In this document: positions 9,063 to 19,689 of the stretch, one piece after another
How positions within the stretch are numbered: the stretch's first letter is position 1
Layout of the letters: each line of letters opens with the position of its first letter
DNA from: Oceanimonas aquatica
GTDB lineage: Bacteria > Pseudomonadota > Gammaproteobacteria > Enterobacterales > Aeromonadaceae
Length of the DNA: 64,000 nucleotides
Reading direction: 5' to 3'
NCBI RefSeq assembly: GCF_030732065.1
Contig: NZ_JAVBHX010000001.1
Location: forward strand, 1 to 64,000
The notes under the pieces: model-generated
What the model saw: only the letters and a program-made list of their open reading frames with translations
Database searches by the model: none
Told to the model about the DNA's origin: nothing
Translations under genes and position numbers: made by a program

Positions 9063-9608
9063 ATGCTGAAACGCCATCTGGGTCGTCGTCGTTTTTTGCT
9101 GGGGCTGGGAGGGCTGGGCGCCGCCGCCCTGGTGCCAACACCGGCCGAGGCCAGTTTGTCGGCGCCGGTGCGCAAGCTCAGCCTGCATAATCTGCATACC
9201 GGAGAAAAGGTCAGCGCCCGCTTCTGGGAAGAAGGCCAGTACATCGATGACGGTCTGGCGTCCTTTAACGAGGTGATGCGCGATTTTCGCAGCAACGAGG
9301 TGCACCGCATCGATCCCAAGCTGTTCGATCAGCTGTTCCTGCTGCAGCACCGCCTGGGCAAGCAGGGAGAAATTCAGATCATCTCCGGCTACCGCTCACC
9401 CAAGACCAACGCCATGCTGCGCCGCACCAGCTCGGGCGTGGCCAAAAAAAGCTACCACATGAAGGGGCAGGCCATTGATCTGCGCATGCCCGGCGTGGAG
9501 CTGGCTCATCTGCGCAATGCCGCCCGCAAAATGGCGGTGGGTGGGGTAGGTTACTACCCCAGCTCCAACTTTGTTCACCTGGATACCGGCCCGGTACGCA
9601 GCTGGTAA
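9063..9608 (+). CDS. Murein DD-endopeptidase MepK/YcbK-like (DUF882)
   Basis: Zinc peptidase of the M15/DUF882 group; E. coli MepK cuts meso-DAP cross-links made by L,D-transpeptidases. The 181-residue protein has an RR-containing export signal (LGRRRFLLGLGG) that looks like a Tat signal, and metal-ligand stretches SYHMKGQAIDLRMPG and FVHLDTGPVRSW. I start at the ATG at 9063, because the signal begins there and the upstream TTG has no ribosome site. It follows the YcbB-type gene as in E. coli. Its 3' end overlaps the convergent cysZ by 34 bases. Confidence 0.9.
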   Translation: MLKRHLGRRRFLLGLGGLGAAALVPTPAEASLSAPVRKLSLHNLHTGEKVSARFWEEGQYIDDGLASFNEVMRDFRSNEVHRIDPKLFDQLFLLQHRLGKQGEIQIISGYRSPKTNAMLRRTSSGVAKKSYHMKGQAIDLRMPGVELAHLRNAARKMAVGGVGYYPSSNFVHLDTGPVRSW

Positions 9609-10336
9609 AAGTGGTCTACCCACAGGGCGGTGGCCCCGCACACTGCCACCGGCATCACCAGCAGATTGATAAAGGGCAGGCTTGAGCACAGGGTCACGGT
9701 GGCGCCAAAGCCCCAGGTAAGCCGGCGTTTGCTGCTCAGCTCCCGCTGCATAAGGGTAAAGTCGATCTTGTGATTGTCGAAGGGATAATCACAATACTGA
9801 ATGGCCATCATCCAGGCGCTGAAGGCAAACCACACCAGGGGCGCCAGGGTCTGACCCACCACCGGCACCAGAAACAGCAACAAACAGCCCAGCGCCCGGG
9901 GCAGGTAATAGGCCATTTTGCGCCATTCTCTGGCCAGCATGCGCGGCGTGTCTTTTATCAGGTCCAGCCAGCCGCTGTCGGGCACCGGGGTGCCGGTCAG
10001 CTTCAGCTCCACCCGCTCTGCCAGCAGGCCGTTAAAGGGCGCCGCCAGCATATTGGCAAAGCCGGTAAACACAAACGAAAACCCCACCGCTATGGTGATC
10101 AGTGCCAGCGGCCACAGCAGATAGCCCAGCCAGTGCAGGTAGTCGGGGGTCTGTTCGGCCAGCCAGGCAAACAGCACTTCCAGTTGGGTAAACAGGTAAT
10201 AAAAGGCGCCGCCAAACAGCAGCAGGTTAATAAGCAGGGGCACCAGTACAAAGGGGCGCAGATCCCGCTCGCTGATAAGCGACAATCCCTTCATCAGATA
10301 TTGCGGCCCGCTGGCGCTGTGGTAACTGGCAGACAT
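9575..10336 (-). CDS. cysZ: Sulfate transporter CysZ
   Basis: Inner-membrane sulfate permease that feeds assimilatory sulfate reduction. The 253-residue protein matches E. coli CysZ length and shows long hydrophobic helices (FVLVPLLINLLLFGGAFYY near 33-51, WPLALITIAVGFSFVFTGFA near 77-96) plus paired segments around 150-180 and near the C-terminus. The start at 10336 (MSASYHSASGP) is chosen because the upstream extension is arginine-rich, shadow-like sequence absent from the family. It is divergent from zipA, as in E. coli, and converges with the endopeptidase gene, whose last 34 bases it overlaps. Confidence 0.94.
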   Translation of the reverse strand: MSASYHSASGPQYLMKGLSLISERDLRPFVLVPLLINLLLFGGAFYYLFTQLEVLFAWLAEQTPDYLHWLGYLLWPLALITIAVGFSFVFTGFANMLAAPFNGLLAERVELKLTGTPVPDSGWLDLIKDTPRMLAREWRKMAYYLPRALGCLLLFLVPVVGQTLAPLVWFAFSAWMMAIQYCDYPFDNHKIDFTLMQRELSSKRRLTWGFGATVTLCSSLPFINLLVMPVAVCGATALWVDHFYQLRTGPVSR

Positions 10337-10601
10337 AACGACTCTCTTTTTGAATGAAGGGCACATTCTAAATAAGCCCTTGCCCGACCGCCACCGTCGC
10401 GCGAAACCCCTTGTCGCAGTGCCGTTTCCCGCAAAAGGCGGGCTCAGGCGGCAAAAGCGCATGATTTTGTGTTACCAGTGCTTGCCAGACTCTTGTCAAA
10501 CCCGAATGGTAAACATACCCTTGTCGCAGTATTCGGGATAACCCCTATGGATTGCGCCGGTGCCAGCGGCTCGGCAGGCAAACAAAAACAGAGAAACGAT
10601 A

Positions 10602-11600
10602 ATGCAGGACTTGCGAATTATCTTGATTATTCTGGGCGCCATGGCCATTGCCGCCCTGCTGATCCATGGACTGTGGACCAGCAAGAAGGATCGCCAACCC
10701 GCCATGCGCAACAAGCCCATGGGCAAGGTGGCCTCGGAGCCGGCCACCAGTGACGACTTTGATCAGGACGGCATTGGCCAGGTGCGGGTAGTGAGCGGCC
10801 CTCGAGCCGGTGAGCCCGTGGCCGGTGAACCTGTCCGGCGCGAAGAGCCCCACTTTTCCGCTCTGGACGAAGACGACGAGACGCAAGCTGCTGGCCCCGA
10901 GCTGAAGCCACAGCCCGCCAAGCCGGCGCCGGCCGCCGAAGTGAAGGCAAACGAGCAGGATGACGAGTTCGATCCCCTGTTTGACGAGCCGGTGCGCCCG
11001 GCAGCCCGCGCCACTGTGGCTGAACCCGAACCTGCAGCCGAGCCAGCTCAGCCCGAGCCAAAAGGTCAGCCCGAGCCGGCCAGTGAGCCCGAGATCAAGG
11101 CTGAAGCGCCTGCGGTCGCCGAGCCGGCTCCGCAGCCCGAGCCTGAACCGCAGGCCCCCCTGCGTGAGGTACCCCGCACCTGGCAGGATGTGTACGTAGT
11201 TAACCTGATGGCCCGCCCCAACCAGCAGATTGACGGCGCCGCTCTGATGCGCGCGCTCACCAACAACGGTTTTCACTTTGGCGACATGGACATTTTCCAT
11301 CATCACCAGACACCGGCGGGTCAGGGCAGTGTGTTGTTCAGCCTGATCAATATGGTCAAGCCCGGCACCTTTAACCCCGAGGCCATGAGCGACTTCACCA
11401 CCCCTGGTGTGTCCATCTTTATGCAGCTGCCGCGCCCCGGCATGGCCAAGAACCAGTTCAACCTTATGGTGCAGACCGCCGAGAACCTGGCCGAAGAGCT
11501 GGACGCCCTGCTGTTTGATGTGGAGCGCTCGCCGGTGAGCCCCGATTACCTGGCCCATTGTCGTGAGCAATTGCGCGACTACGACAGCCAGGCCCAGTAA
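10602..11600 (+). CDS. zipA: Cell division protein ZipA
   Basis: Bitopic inner-membrane protein that tethers FtsZ to the membrane at the division site. It has 332 residues against 328 in E. coli. A membrane anchor (LRIILIILGAMAIAALLIHG) lies at residues 4-23, followed by a long acidic, proline/alanine-rich linker to about residue 195 and the C-terminal FtsZ-binding domain (QDVYVVNLMARPNQQI through VQTAENLAEELDALL). The linker holds many PEPEP/AEPAP repeats. The start follows GAGAAACG. A terminator separates it from ligA. Confidence 0.96.
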   Translation: MQDLRIILIILGAMAIAALLIHGLWTSKKDRQPAMRNKPMGKVASEPATSDDFDQDGIGQVRVVSGPRAGEPVAGEPVRREEPHFSALDEDDETQAAGPELKPQPAKPAPAAEVKANEQDDEFDPLFDEPVRPAARATVAEPEPAAEPAQPEPKGQPEPASEPEIKAEAPAVAEPAPQPEPEPQAPLREVPRTWQDVYVVNLMARPNQQIDGAALMRALTNNGFHFGDMDIFHHHQTPAGQGSVLFSLINMVKPGTFNPEAMSDFTTPGVSIFMQLPRPGMAKNQFNLMVQTAENLAEELDALLFDVERSPVSPDYLAHCREQLRDYDSQAQ

Positions 11601-13703
<2,103 letters not shown>

Positions 13704-13726
13704 ATTACCTTCTCCCGCTAAGGAAC

Positions 13727-13754
13727 GTCATTCATCGCGAAGGCGGGGAGCATG
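13727..13754. repeat. REP-like element, degenerate copy 2
   Basis: Begins GTCATTC and contains GCGAAGGCGGGGA, like the other copies, but its left arm no longer pairs well. Confidence 0.4.
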
Positions 13755-13787
13755 TGACAATGTCGGCTCACATTTCACAAGGTTTTT

Positions 13788-13812
13788 GTCACCCCCGCGG
13801 AGGCGGGGGACC
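13788..13812. repeat. REP-like hairpin, copy 3
   Basis: GTCA followed by CCCCCGC / GCGGGGG arms around GGAG. Same frame as the other GTCAT...GATC elements. Confidence 0.6.
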
Positions 13813-13859
13813 ATGCGGGCGAAGCGGCAATCTTCATCCGTCAGCAATACCCGGCTCGC

Positions 13860-13885
13860 GTCATTCCGGCCCCCGAGCCGGAATC
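13860..13885. repeat. REP-like hairpin, copy 4, also terminator-like for ligA
   Basis: A 26-base element with ATTCCGGC / GCCGGAAT arms, identical except for one base to the reverse complement of 27537-27562. It is followed by TTTTT, so it can act as an intrinsic terminator for ligA. Confidence 0.75.
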
Positions 13886-13944
13886 TTTTTGCTGGCCGCT
13901 GTGAACCTGCGTAGCACCAACTCTGGCTCTTATCAAAAACACCC

Positions 13945-13971
13945 TAAAGCTTGGCCAAACGAAGCCGATAG
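13945..13971 (+). promoter_or_regulatory. Sigma-28 (FliA) promoter of flagellin
   Basis: TAAAGCTT, an 11-base spacer, then GCCGATAG. This is one mismatch per box from the enteric FliA consensus TAAAGTTT-N11-GCCGATAA. It lies about 140 bases upstream of the flagellin start. fliA itself is encoded at 47527. Confidence 0.9.
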
Positions 13972-14114
13972 CCCTGATGAAAGGCAGGGTGGCCATGGTG
14001 CATAGCTGCAAAACACAGCGAAAAAAACGCTAAAGAAGCCGAGAACCTCGCCGATAACCTGAATAACAACGCAATACCGGCACGGGCCGGAACAAACCTC
14101 ACGGAGAGTTTATT

Positions 14115-14933
14115 ATGGCGATTACAGTTAATACCAACGTTACTGCAATGGGTGCCCAGCGCAACCTGAACAAGTCTTCCAACGCCCTGGCCACCTCCAT
14201 GGAGCGTCTGTCCACCGGCAGCCGCATTAACTCCGCCAAGGACGACGCCGCCGGCCTGCAAATCTCCAACCGTCTGAACTCTCAGGTGCGTGGTATGGGG
14301 GTTGCGATGAAAAACGCTCAGGATGGTATTTCTCTGGCACAAACCGCTGAAGGTGCGTTGGATGAATCCACTAATATTCTGCAGCGTATGCGTGATCTGT
14401 CGGTTCAGGCCGGTAACGACACTAACAGCACTGCAGACCGCACCGCGATTAAGGCCGAGATTGACGAGTTGTCTGATGAGCTGACCAAGATTACCGAGAG
14501 AACCAAGTTTGGTGGTGGCGCGCTGCTGGATGGTCAATTCACCAGTAAAGTATTTCAGATTGGCGCCAATTCTGGTGAGACCATCACCATAAGCATTGCA
14601 ACCCTGAATGCTGCTGCTTTGAGCGTAAATGCCATTACTGTAGAAAGTAACGGAGCGGTATCAGTCGGGCTGGCAAAAATTGATGCAGCCATTGCATCAG
14701 TTGACACCGAGCGCTCGAAACTGGGTTCCTTCCAGAACCGGATGGACAGTACCATCAATAACCTAGCCAACATTCGTGAAAACACTGCAGCAGGTATGAG
14801 CCGTATCAAGGATGTGGACTTTGCCCAGGAAACCGTTAACCTGACCAAGCAGCAGATTCTGCAGCAGGCCGGTACTTCCATCCTGGCTCAGGCCAAGCAG
14901 ATTCCGCAGGCTGCCCTGTCCCTGCTGGGCTAA
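14115..14933 (+). CDS. Flagellin
   Basis: Filament subunit exported by the flagellar type III system. The 272-residue protein has the conserved N-terminal D0/D1 helices ([36 protein letters not shown]) and C-terminal [14 protein letters not shown]...QAALSLLG. Only about 60 residues separate the D1 halves, so the outer D2/D3 domains are missing and the filament surface is compact. That central stretch (about 140-200) is rich in Ser and Thr, plausible O-glycosylation sites for pseudaminic acid. Ribosome site CACGGAGAG. It is monocistronic, with a strong sigma-28 promoter and a terminator. It is the only flagellin in the window; it could be named flaA or fliC. Confidence 0.97.
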   Translation: MAITVNTNVTAMGAQRNLNKSSNALATSMERLSTGSRINSAKDDAAGLQISNRLNSQVRGMGVAMKNAQDGISLAQTAEGALDESTNILQRMRDLSVQAGNDTNSTADRTAIKAEIDELSDELTKITERTKFGGGALLDGQFTSKVFQIGANSGETITISIATLNAAALSVNAITVESNGAVSVGLAKIDAAIASVDTERSKLGSFQNRMDSTINNLANIRENTAAGMSRIKDVDFAQETVNLTKQQILQQAGTSILAQAKQIPQAALSLLG

Positions 14934-14944
14934 GCCGAATGTCT

Positions 14945-14970
14945 ACCGGGGGAGAGTCCCCCGGTTTATT
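14945..14970 (+). terminator. Intrinsic terminator of flagellin
   Basis: Perfect eight-base arms ACCGGGGG / CCCCCGGT, loop AGAGT, then TTATT, 11 bases after the flagellin stop. Confidence 0.88.
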
Positions 14971-15047
14971 CGCCGTTGAGCTTAGTGTCACAGATACCTG
15001 GTCATTAAGCTCAGCGGCGTCTTGGTTTTGGTGATGAGGACTCAACC

Positions 15048-15425
15048 ATGAATACGCTTATCCCTTCTCAACGCATGCCTGCCTCAGTAACAGATGCTGT
15101 ACAGAAACAGCCTCTCGTATCCACTCAGCCTGCCGGCAACGAGGCCACTCAAACTAACCAAGCCGTGCAAGCCGTGGATAAAACACAAAAAAGTGAGCTG
15201 AGCGGCAAGCAACTGGAAGAGATGGCAGAGCAGGTGGAGTCTTTTGTCAGTACTTTTAATCGCGGGCTCCAGTTCAGGGTGGATGAAGACTCGGGCCGGC
15301 ATGTGGTCACAGTGCTCGATAGCGACACTGGCGATGTGGTACGCCAGATACCATCAGAAGAGTTGCTGGATGTGATTACTCGCCTAAATGAAGCCAGTAG
15401 AGGCTTGATTGATACCAAAGCATAG
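15048..15425 (+). CDS. flaG: Flagellar protein FlaG
   Basis: Small cytoplasmic protein of the FlaG family (125 residues), which in Vibrio, Aeromonas and Pseudomonas affects filament length. The family core is LQFRVDEDSGRHVVTVLDSDTGDVVRQIPSEELL at about 74-108, preceded by a polar, low-complexity N-terminus. GAGGA lies ahead of the start. It sits between flagellin and fliD, the usual location. I could not see a clear sigma-54 or sigma-28 promoter in the 114 bases upstream. Confidence 0.94.
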   Translation: MNTLIPSQRMPASVTDAVQKQPLVSTQPAGNEATQTNQAVQAVDKTQKSELSGKQLEEMAEQVESFVSTFNRGLQFRVDEDSGRHVVTVLDSDTGDVVRQIPSEELLDVITRLNEASRGLIDTKA

Positions 15426-15436
15426 GAGATAGCACT

Positions 15437-16822
15437 GTGGCAGATTTGAAGTTACCCGGCGTAGGCTCCGGCTTTCCTATACAGGCTTTTGTTGATGCAA
15501 CCGTAGCTGGCGAACGTGCAGCCAAGGATCAACAGTTGTCGCGCCGTGCCGATTCCATAGATGTGCAACTGTCAGCTTATGGCACCATTAAAAGTGCGAT
15601 GGACGAGTTTAACACCGCACTTAAAAAGCTCACTGAGGATGAAGCCTTTCAGAAGCGTTCGGCGACACTGAATCATGAAGACTTTATTGCCGCCAAGGCA
15701 GATAGCACTGCCGTGGCGGGTAGCTACAGTATACAGGTGATACAGCTTGCTCAGGCACATAAGCTGGGGTCGGCTGCCGTAGAGCCAGATAAATCTCTTG
15801 GCTCTGGTAGTATGACGCTGGGAGTTGGCGGTGAGTCTTTTACCGTTAACATCGATATTAACAAGAGCTCTCTGGCCGATGTGGCTGCTGCCATCAATAA
15901 CGCGGAAGACAACACGGGTGTCAGAGCAACAGTCATTACCGATGATGGTGGCTCGCGACTGGTTTATTTTGCCGATAAAACCGGCGAAGATCATCAGATC
16001 ACCGTTGCAGCCAGCAGTAACGGGGATGGAGAGGCCGGGAACAGCCTGACTGCACTGGGGCAGACCACAGAAATAAATGCAGCTCAGAACGCTAAGGTAA
16101 GCATTGATGGTGCCACTGTTACCAGCCAGTCTAATCAGGTAAAAGATGCCATCGCCGGTGTTACCCTGGATTTGAAAGCCGTGAACAATGCCGCAGGTGA
16201 AAAACCTAATACGACTCTTACTATTGGTTATGACAAGGAAGCCGTAGAGACCAATATTAAAGATTTTGTTGCATCTTATAATAAGGTGATGAGCACGCTA
16301 AATAAATTGACCAGCTATGATGTGGTGAATGAAAAGGCCGGCGCTTTGAACGGAGACAGTACCGCTCGTAGCCTGCAGTCAAACATGAGAGCATTGTTGG
16401 GTGAATCGGTAGCAGGGGCAATTGGTGATCTGAACAGCTTGAATGACCTGGGTGTAAAAACTAAAAGAGATGGTTCAATAGAGCTTGATGATAGTGTGCT
16501 GAATAAACAGCTTACTGATAACTTTGATCAGTTGGGTGCCTTGTTTTCGTCTGATGATGGTGTTGGTAGTAAGCTCAGTAACTTAATAGATGGATATATT
16601 GGGAATGAGGGTGTTATTACTCAAAAAAATGATGCTCTTAATAAACAGATGACCCGAGTAGAGCAAGATGCCGATAAGTTTGAGTTGTACATGAGTGGTT
16701 TTGAGACTCGGGTTTACAAGCAATTTTCTGCGATGGATATGGCTGTAGCCCAAATGAACCAGCAACTTAACTCCGTAATGGCTGCATTTTCCAATATGCC
16801 GACCATGGGAATGAATCAGTGA
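15437..16822 (+). CDS. fliD: Flagellar filament cap protein FliD
   Basis: Capping protein (HAP2) that folds flagellin at the filament tip. The 461-residue product has the N-terminal LPGVGSGFPIQAFVDATV and the C-terminal coiled region (LYMSGFETRVYKQFSAMDMAVAQMNQQL) typical of FliD. It begins at GTG (15437) with TAGGAG seven bases before. Its stop overlaps the start of the next gene by four bases, suggesting coupled translation. Confidence 0.97.
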   Translation: MADLKLPGVGSGFPIQAFVDATVAGERAAKDQQLSRRADSIDVQLSAYGTIKSAMDEFNTALKKLTEDEAFQKRSATLNHEDFIAAKADSTAVAGSYSIQVIQLAQAHKLGSAAVEPDKSLGSGSMTLGVGGESFTVNIDINKSSLADVAAAINNAEDNTGVRATVITDDGGSRLVYFADKTGEDHQITVAASSNGDGEAGNSLTALGQTTEINAAQNAKVSIDGATVTSQSNQVKDAIAGVTLDLKAVNNAAGEKPNTTLTIGYDKEAVETNIKDFVASYNKVMSTLNKLTSYDVVNEKAGALNGDSTARSLQSNMRALLGESVAGAIGDLNSLNDLGVKTKRDGSIELDDSVLNKQLTDNFDQLGALFSSDDGVGSKLSNLIDGYIGNEGVITQKNDALNKQMTRVEQDADKFELYMSGFETRVYKQFSAMDMAVAQMNQQLNSVMAAFSNMPTMGMNQ

Positions 16823-17124
16823 GTGTATTAAAGGCGCTCACTGAACTGGATATTCATCTTTTGCAAAATTTGAAAGATGTGGACTCTATTGATGAAGTGG
16901 ATCTCGAAAAGCAGATTGCTTTAAGAGGGGAGTTGTTGAAAAAAGTCATCAAAGAAGAACCTAGTATTGATCACGTCGAAGCTGAGCAGCTCATAGCGCG
17001 CTCTCGACAACTTAAGACGAATGTTGAGAATTTAAGGCAACAATTGGCTGATAAACTTAAAACGATTAATAAAGGCCGCCGTCTTATCCAAGAGTACCAA
17101 TCTGTAAAAAATAATCAGGAGTAA
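16819..17124 (+). CDS. FliT/FlaI-like flagellar chaperone
   Basis: A 101-residue, highly charged, helical protein between fliD and fliS, where Vibrio has flaI and enterics have fliT. FliT-type proteins bind FliD and prevent early export. Similarity is weak by eye, and the assignment rests mainly on position, length and helical heptad-like content (RSRQLKTNVENLRQQLADKL). It starts at GTG inside the fliD stop. AT content rises clearly from here on. Confidence 0.7.
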   Translation: MSVLKALTELDIHLLQNLKDVDSIDEVDLEKQIALRGELLKKVIKEEPSIDHVEAEQLIARSRQLKTNVENLRQQLADKLKTINKGRRLIQEYQSVKNNQE

Positions 17125-17127
17125 ACC

Positions 17128-17514
17128 ATGCGCGGTTCTATGAAAGCGTATAAATCCGTAGCGATCGATAGCCAAAAATCGGTGGCAAGCCCCTATCAGA
17201 TAGTCAAGTTGCTGCTAGCCGGTTCACTGGAACGTCTTGCCAAATCGCGTGTTGCCATTGAACAAAAAAACTATGAGCAACGTGGTGAGCTGATAAGTTC
17301 AACATTGCTCATATTGGCAGAGCTTCGCATGTCTCTGGATCATGAAGCAGGGGGTGAAATAGCCACTAACTTGGATAAACTATATGAGTTTATAATGGGT
17401 GAGTTGGTTGAGGCTAATAGTGAAAATAATATTGAACAGGTAGAGAATGCAAGCCGTCTTTTACGAGAAATAAAGGTTGCTTGGGATAATATTCCAACAG
17501 AGTTTCAGAGTTAA
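17128..17514 (+). CDS. fliS: Flagellin export chaperone FliS
   Basis: Binds the C-terminus of flagellin and keeps it unfolded for export. The 128 residues show the family pattern: Y/S-rich start, SPYQIVKLLLAGSLERLAKSRVAIE, and LSRLLREIKVAWD-like C-terminal helix (here ASRLLREIKVAWDNI). AGGAG precedes the ATG. The following gene is a glycosyltransferase; in Caulobacter FlmG, flagellin recognition is by a TPR domain, so chaperone and transferase may see the same flagellin pool. Confidence 0.96.
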   Translation: MRGSMKAYKSVAIDSQKSVASPYQIVKLLLAGSLERLAKSRVAIEQKNYEQRGELISSTLLILAELRMSLDHEAGGEIATNLDKLYEFIMGELVEANSENNIEQVENASRLLREIKVAWDNIPTEFQS

Positions 17515-17535
17515 TTAGTTTAAGGAATGGTAGCA

Positions 17536-19614
17536 ATGCAAGCTTTTAAAAATAAAAAAAACATGACAGTTCAACGTCTATTAGATGAAGGGCTGCATTG
17601 TTACCATGAAAGGCGTCTCGAAGAGGCCCTTTTTTATTTTGAGAAACTACTGGATGTTGCTGATAACAATGTTGATCTTTTACATACTATTGTAAAGCTA
17701 CTGCAGGAAATGCAAGATTTCAGTAAAGCAGCTATGTATGGTGAAAAACTTCTTGTTTTATCTCCGGAAAATGAAGACTTTTTGTTGTCCCAGGCTGAAA
17801 ATCACTTTTTTTTGAAAGATTATCAAAGTGCATTACAACTTTATCTAAAGTTGCATCAGCAGTTTCCTTCTAGCCTACATCTGTTGAATCGATTTATTTT
17901 GATTTGTAATGAAGATGTCAAATGTTTGAGTTCGTTACAACTACAGTTGCTTGCTGATAATGACTTGGAGCATGAAACCCTTGTTGATTCAGCACTTTCT
18001 TTATCTGAAGCACTGCTGAATAAAGATGAACTTGACAAAGGTAAAATAATTCTGGAAAGTCTGCTTGCTATAGAGCAGGAGAACTTAGAAGTATTTGGGC
18101 TGTATGGTATTTTTCTGGAAAAATCAAGTAATCGAGAAAAAGCAATATTTTATTTAGATAAAGCGGTTGATAATGGTCATTTTAAATACTTAAGTACATT
18201 GGCAAAATGCCTTGAAATGGTATTTAACATTCCTGCAGTAGTGTTCTACCTTGAAAAACTGGTGGAAAAATTCCCTGATCATGATGTGACTAAAAAGTTG
18301 CTTGGCTATTATTATTATAGAAATGATGATTACGGGAATGCTGATAAAATATTTTCAAATTTTTCCGTTTCTCCTGAGGATGATATTTATCTTTTTAAGT
18401 ATAAAACACTTGCTCGATTTAAAGTGGTCGATGAGCGTAGCGGTGCACAAGATATAAACGTACATATATCATTGATGAATGATCTTTTTTCACTATGGAA
18501 ACACTTACCGCAGGATGAGCAAGTTTCATCTAACTTGGTTTTATTCTACCTGAATTTAGGGGAAATTGAAAAAGCACATGATATTTGTCTTAAGTTGGAT
18601 GAAGTAATTCCAGGTAACTTGACCAATAAATGGAACAAGCATGTTTATTATCGTGCGAAAGGGTTAAAGGATGAGTACTTTGACGCTTATCTTGCCGGGC
18701 GTCATATTCGATACAGAAAATCCTGGAGTGTAATAAAAGATAAAGTATGGAACGGCGAAAGTCTAAAAGGTAAGCGAATTGTCGTATTCAGGGAGCAGGG
18801 GGTTGGTGATGAGTTACTTTTTGCTAGCAATTACGGTTGGCTCGTAGATAAGGCCGAGCACATTGATGTTTTCTGTGCTTCCAGATTAAAAGATATATTT
18901 AGCTGTGCATTTCCTACTATAAACTTCATACCCATTTCAGAAGAAAGTTTTAATTGCAATGATGAAAGTGTATTTCAGCTGATATCTGATGCTGACAAAA
19001 TAATTCTTTCAGGAGATTTACCTTCATTCATATATCGGGAAAGAAGGGAGAGCTTGTATGAACAAGTTTTTCTTGAAGTAGAGGGTTATAAAAAAACTTT
19101 TTGGAATAGTAAGCTGGCTAATTTAACAGGAAGGAATAAGCCCAAAGTAGGTTTAATCTGGCGAAGTGGCTTTGTTAGTAGTTCAAGGAGTAAGCACTTT
19201 CTAGATGTTTATGAAGTGGCTAGTATTATTTCAGGTATGCCGGATGCTGATTTTTTTAGTTGCATGTATGTAGAGTGCGATAATGAGATTAAAGAAATAG
19301 AAAAGCTTTCAGGCAGGAAGATACATGTTATACCTGAACTTGATCAAAAAAATGACTTTGGTAATACAGCTGCAATGCTGAGTAGCTTGAATGTTTTGGT
19401 TGGTGCTTATACTGCTACTCTTTCTCTTGCTGCTGCTGTGGGCACTCCAATAGTGGCTTATGCTTCAGATTACTTTAAAAATGACGGCGTGCTTAAAAAA
19501 AGAGCGCTCTACTATAAAGATGTTGTCCATATTTCTTTGCCGAATAATGATAATTTAACACGGAGAGAAGCTGTAAAAGTTATTATGAATGAGGTAAGGC
19601 TTTCTATTTCTTAA
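17536..19614 (+). CDS. TPR-glycosyltransferase, FlmG-like candidate flagellin modifier
   Basis: A 692-residue two-part protein. Residues 1-380 are tandem TPR-like helical repeats (LLDEGLHCYHERRLEEALFYF, KAAMYGEKLLVLSPENEDF, KAIFYLDKAVDNGHF). The C-terminal 300 residues look like a GT-B glycosyltransferase: GKRIVVFREQGVGDELLFAS near 410, PKVGLIWRSGF near 535, and GAYTATLSLAAAVGTPIVAY near 625. Known family: Caulobacter FlmG has the same order and transfers pseudaminic acid to flagellin. I start at 17536, which has AAGGA at nine bases; the ATG at 17527 touches that site. The gene is markedly AT-rich, suggesting acquisition. It sits beside fliS and 0.5 kb from a full Pse operon. The transferred sugar and target are inference. 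Confidence 0.78.
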   Translation: MQAFKNKKNMTVQRLLDEGLHCYHERRLEEALFYFEKLLDVADNNVDLLHTIVKLLQEMQDFSKAAMYGEKLLVLSPENEDFLLSQAENHFFLKDYQSALQLYLKLHQQFPSSLHLLNRFILICNEDVKCLSSLQLQLLADNDLEHETLVDSALSLSEALLNKDELDKGKIILESLLAIEQENLEVFGLYGIFLEKSSNREKAIFYLDKAVDNGHFKYLSTLAKCLEMVFNIPAVVFYLEKLVEKFPDHDVTKKLLGYYYYRNDDYGNADKIFSNFSVSPEDDIYLFKYKTLARFKVVDERSGAQDINVHISLMNDLFSLWKHLPQDEQVSSNLVLFYLNLGEIEKAHDICLKLDEVIPGNLTNKWNKHVYYRAKGLKDEYFDAYLAGRHIRYRKSWSVIKDKVWNGESLKGKRIVVFREQGVGDELLFASNYGWLVDKAEHIDVFCASRLKDIFSCAFPTINFIPISEESFNCNDESVFQLISDADKIILSGDLPSFIYRERRESLYEQVFLEVEGYKKTFWNSKLANLTGRNKPKVGLIWRSGFVSSSRSKHFLDVYEVASIISGMPDADFFSCMYVECDNEIKEIEKLSGRKIHVIPELDQKNDFGNTAAMLSSLNVLVGAYTATLSLAAAVGTPIVAYASDYFKNDGVLKKRALYYKDVVHISLPNNDNLTRREAVKVIMNEVRLSIS

Positions 19615-19689
19615 AATGAAGTGATTCAGACACGATCTGACAGTTTCCGGCTACCGACTTTTCAACTCGTGACTGTCAGATTTTAATCA

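Larger units (their letters stand above)
13704..14114. other. Intergenic region ligA / flagellin (411 bp)
   Basis: Contains three REP-like hairpins (13727, 13788, 13860), a sigma-28 promoter at 13945-13971, and a 5' untranslated leader of roughly 130 bases before flagellin. The third hairpin is followed by TTTTT and can end ligA transcripts. Confidence 0.8.

Noticed and set aside
14934-15047. Sigma-54 promoter before flaG
   Set aside because: The best GG and GC pair is 12 bases apart rather than ten, and no sigma-28 boxes were found.
16819-17124. Calling the small gene fliT with a firm symbol
   Set aside because: Sequence similarity is too weak to separate FliT from Vibrio-type FlaI; the symbol was left empty.
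19630-19680. Intrinsic terminator formed by CTGACAGT / ACTGTCAG
   Set aside because: The loop is about 27 bases and there is no proper T-run; it fits old IS ends better.
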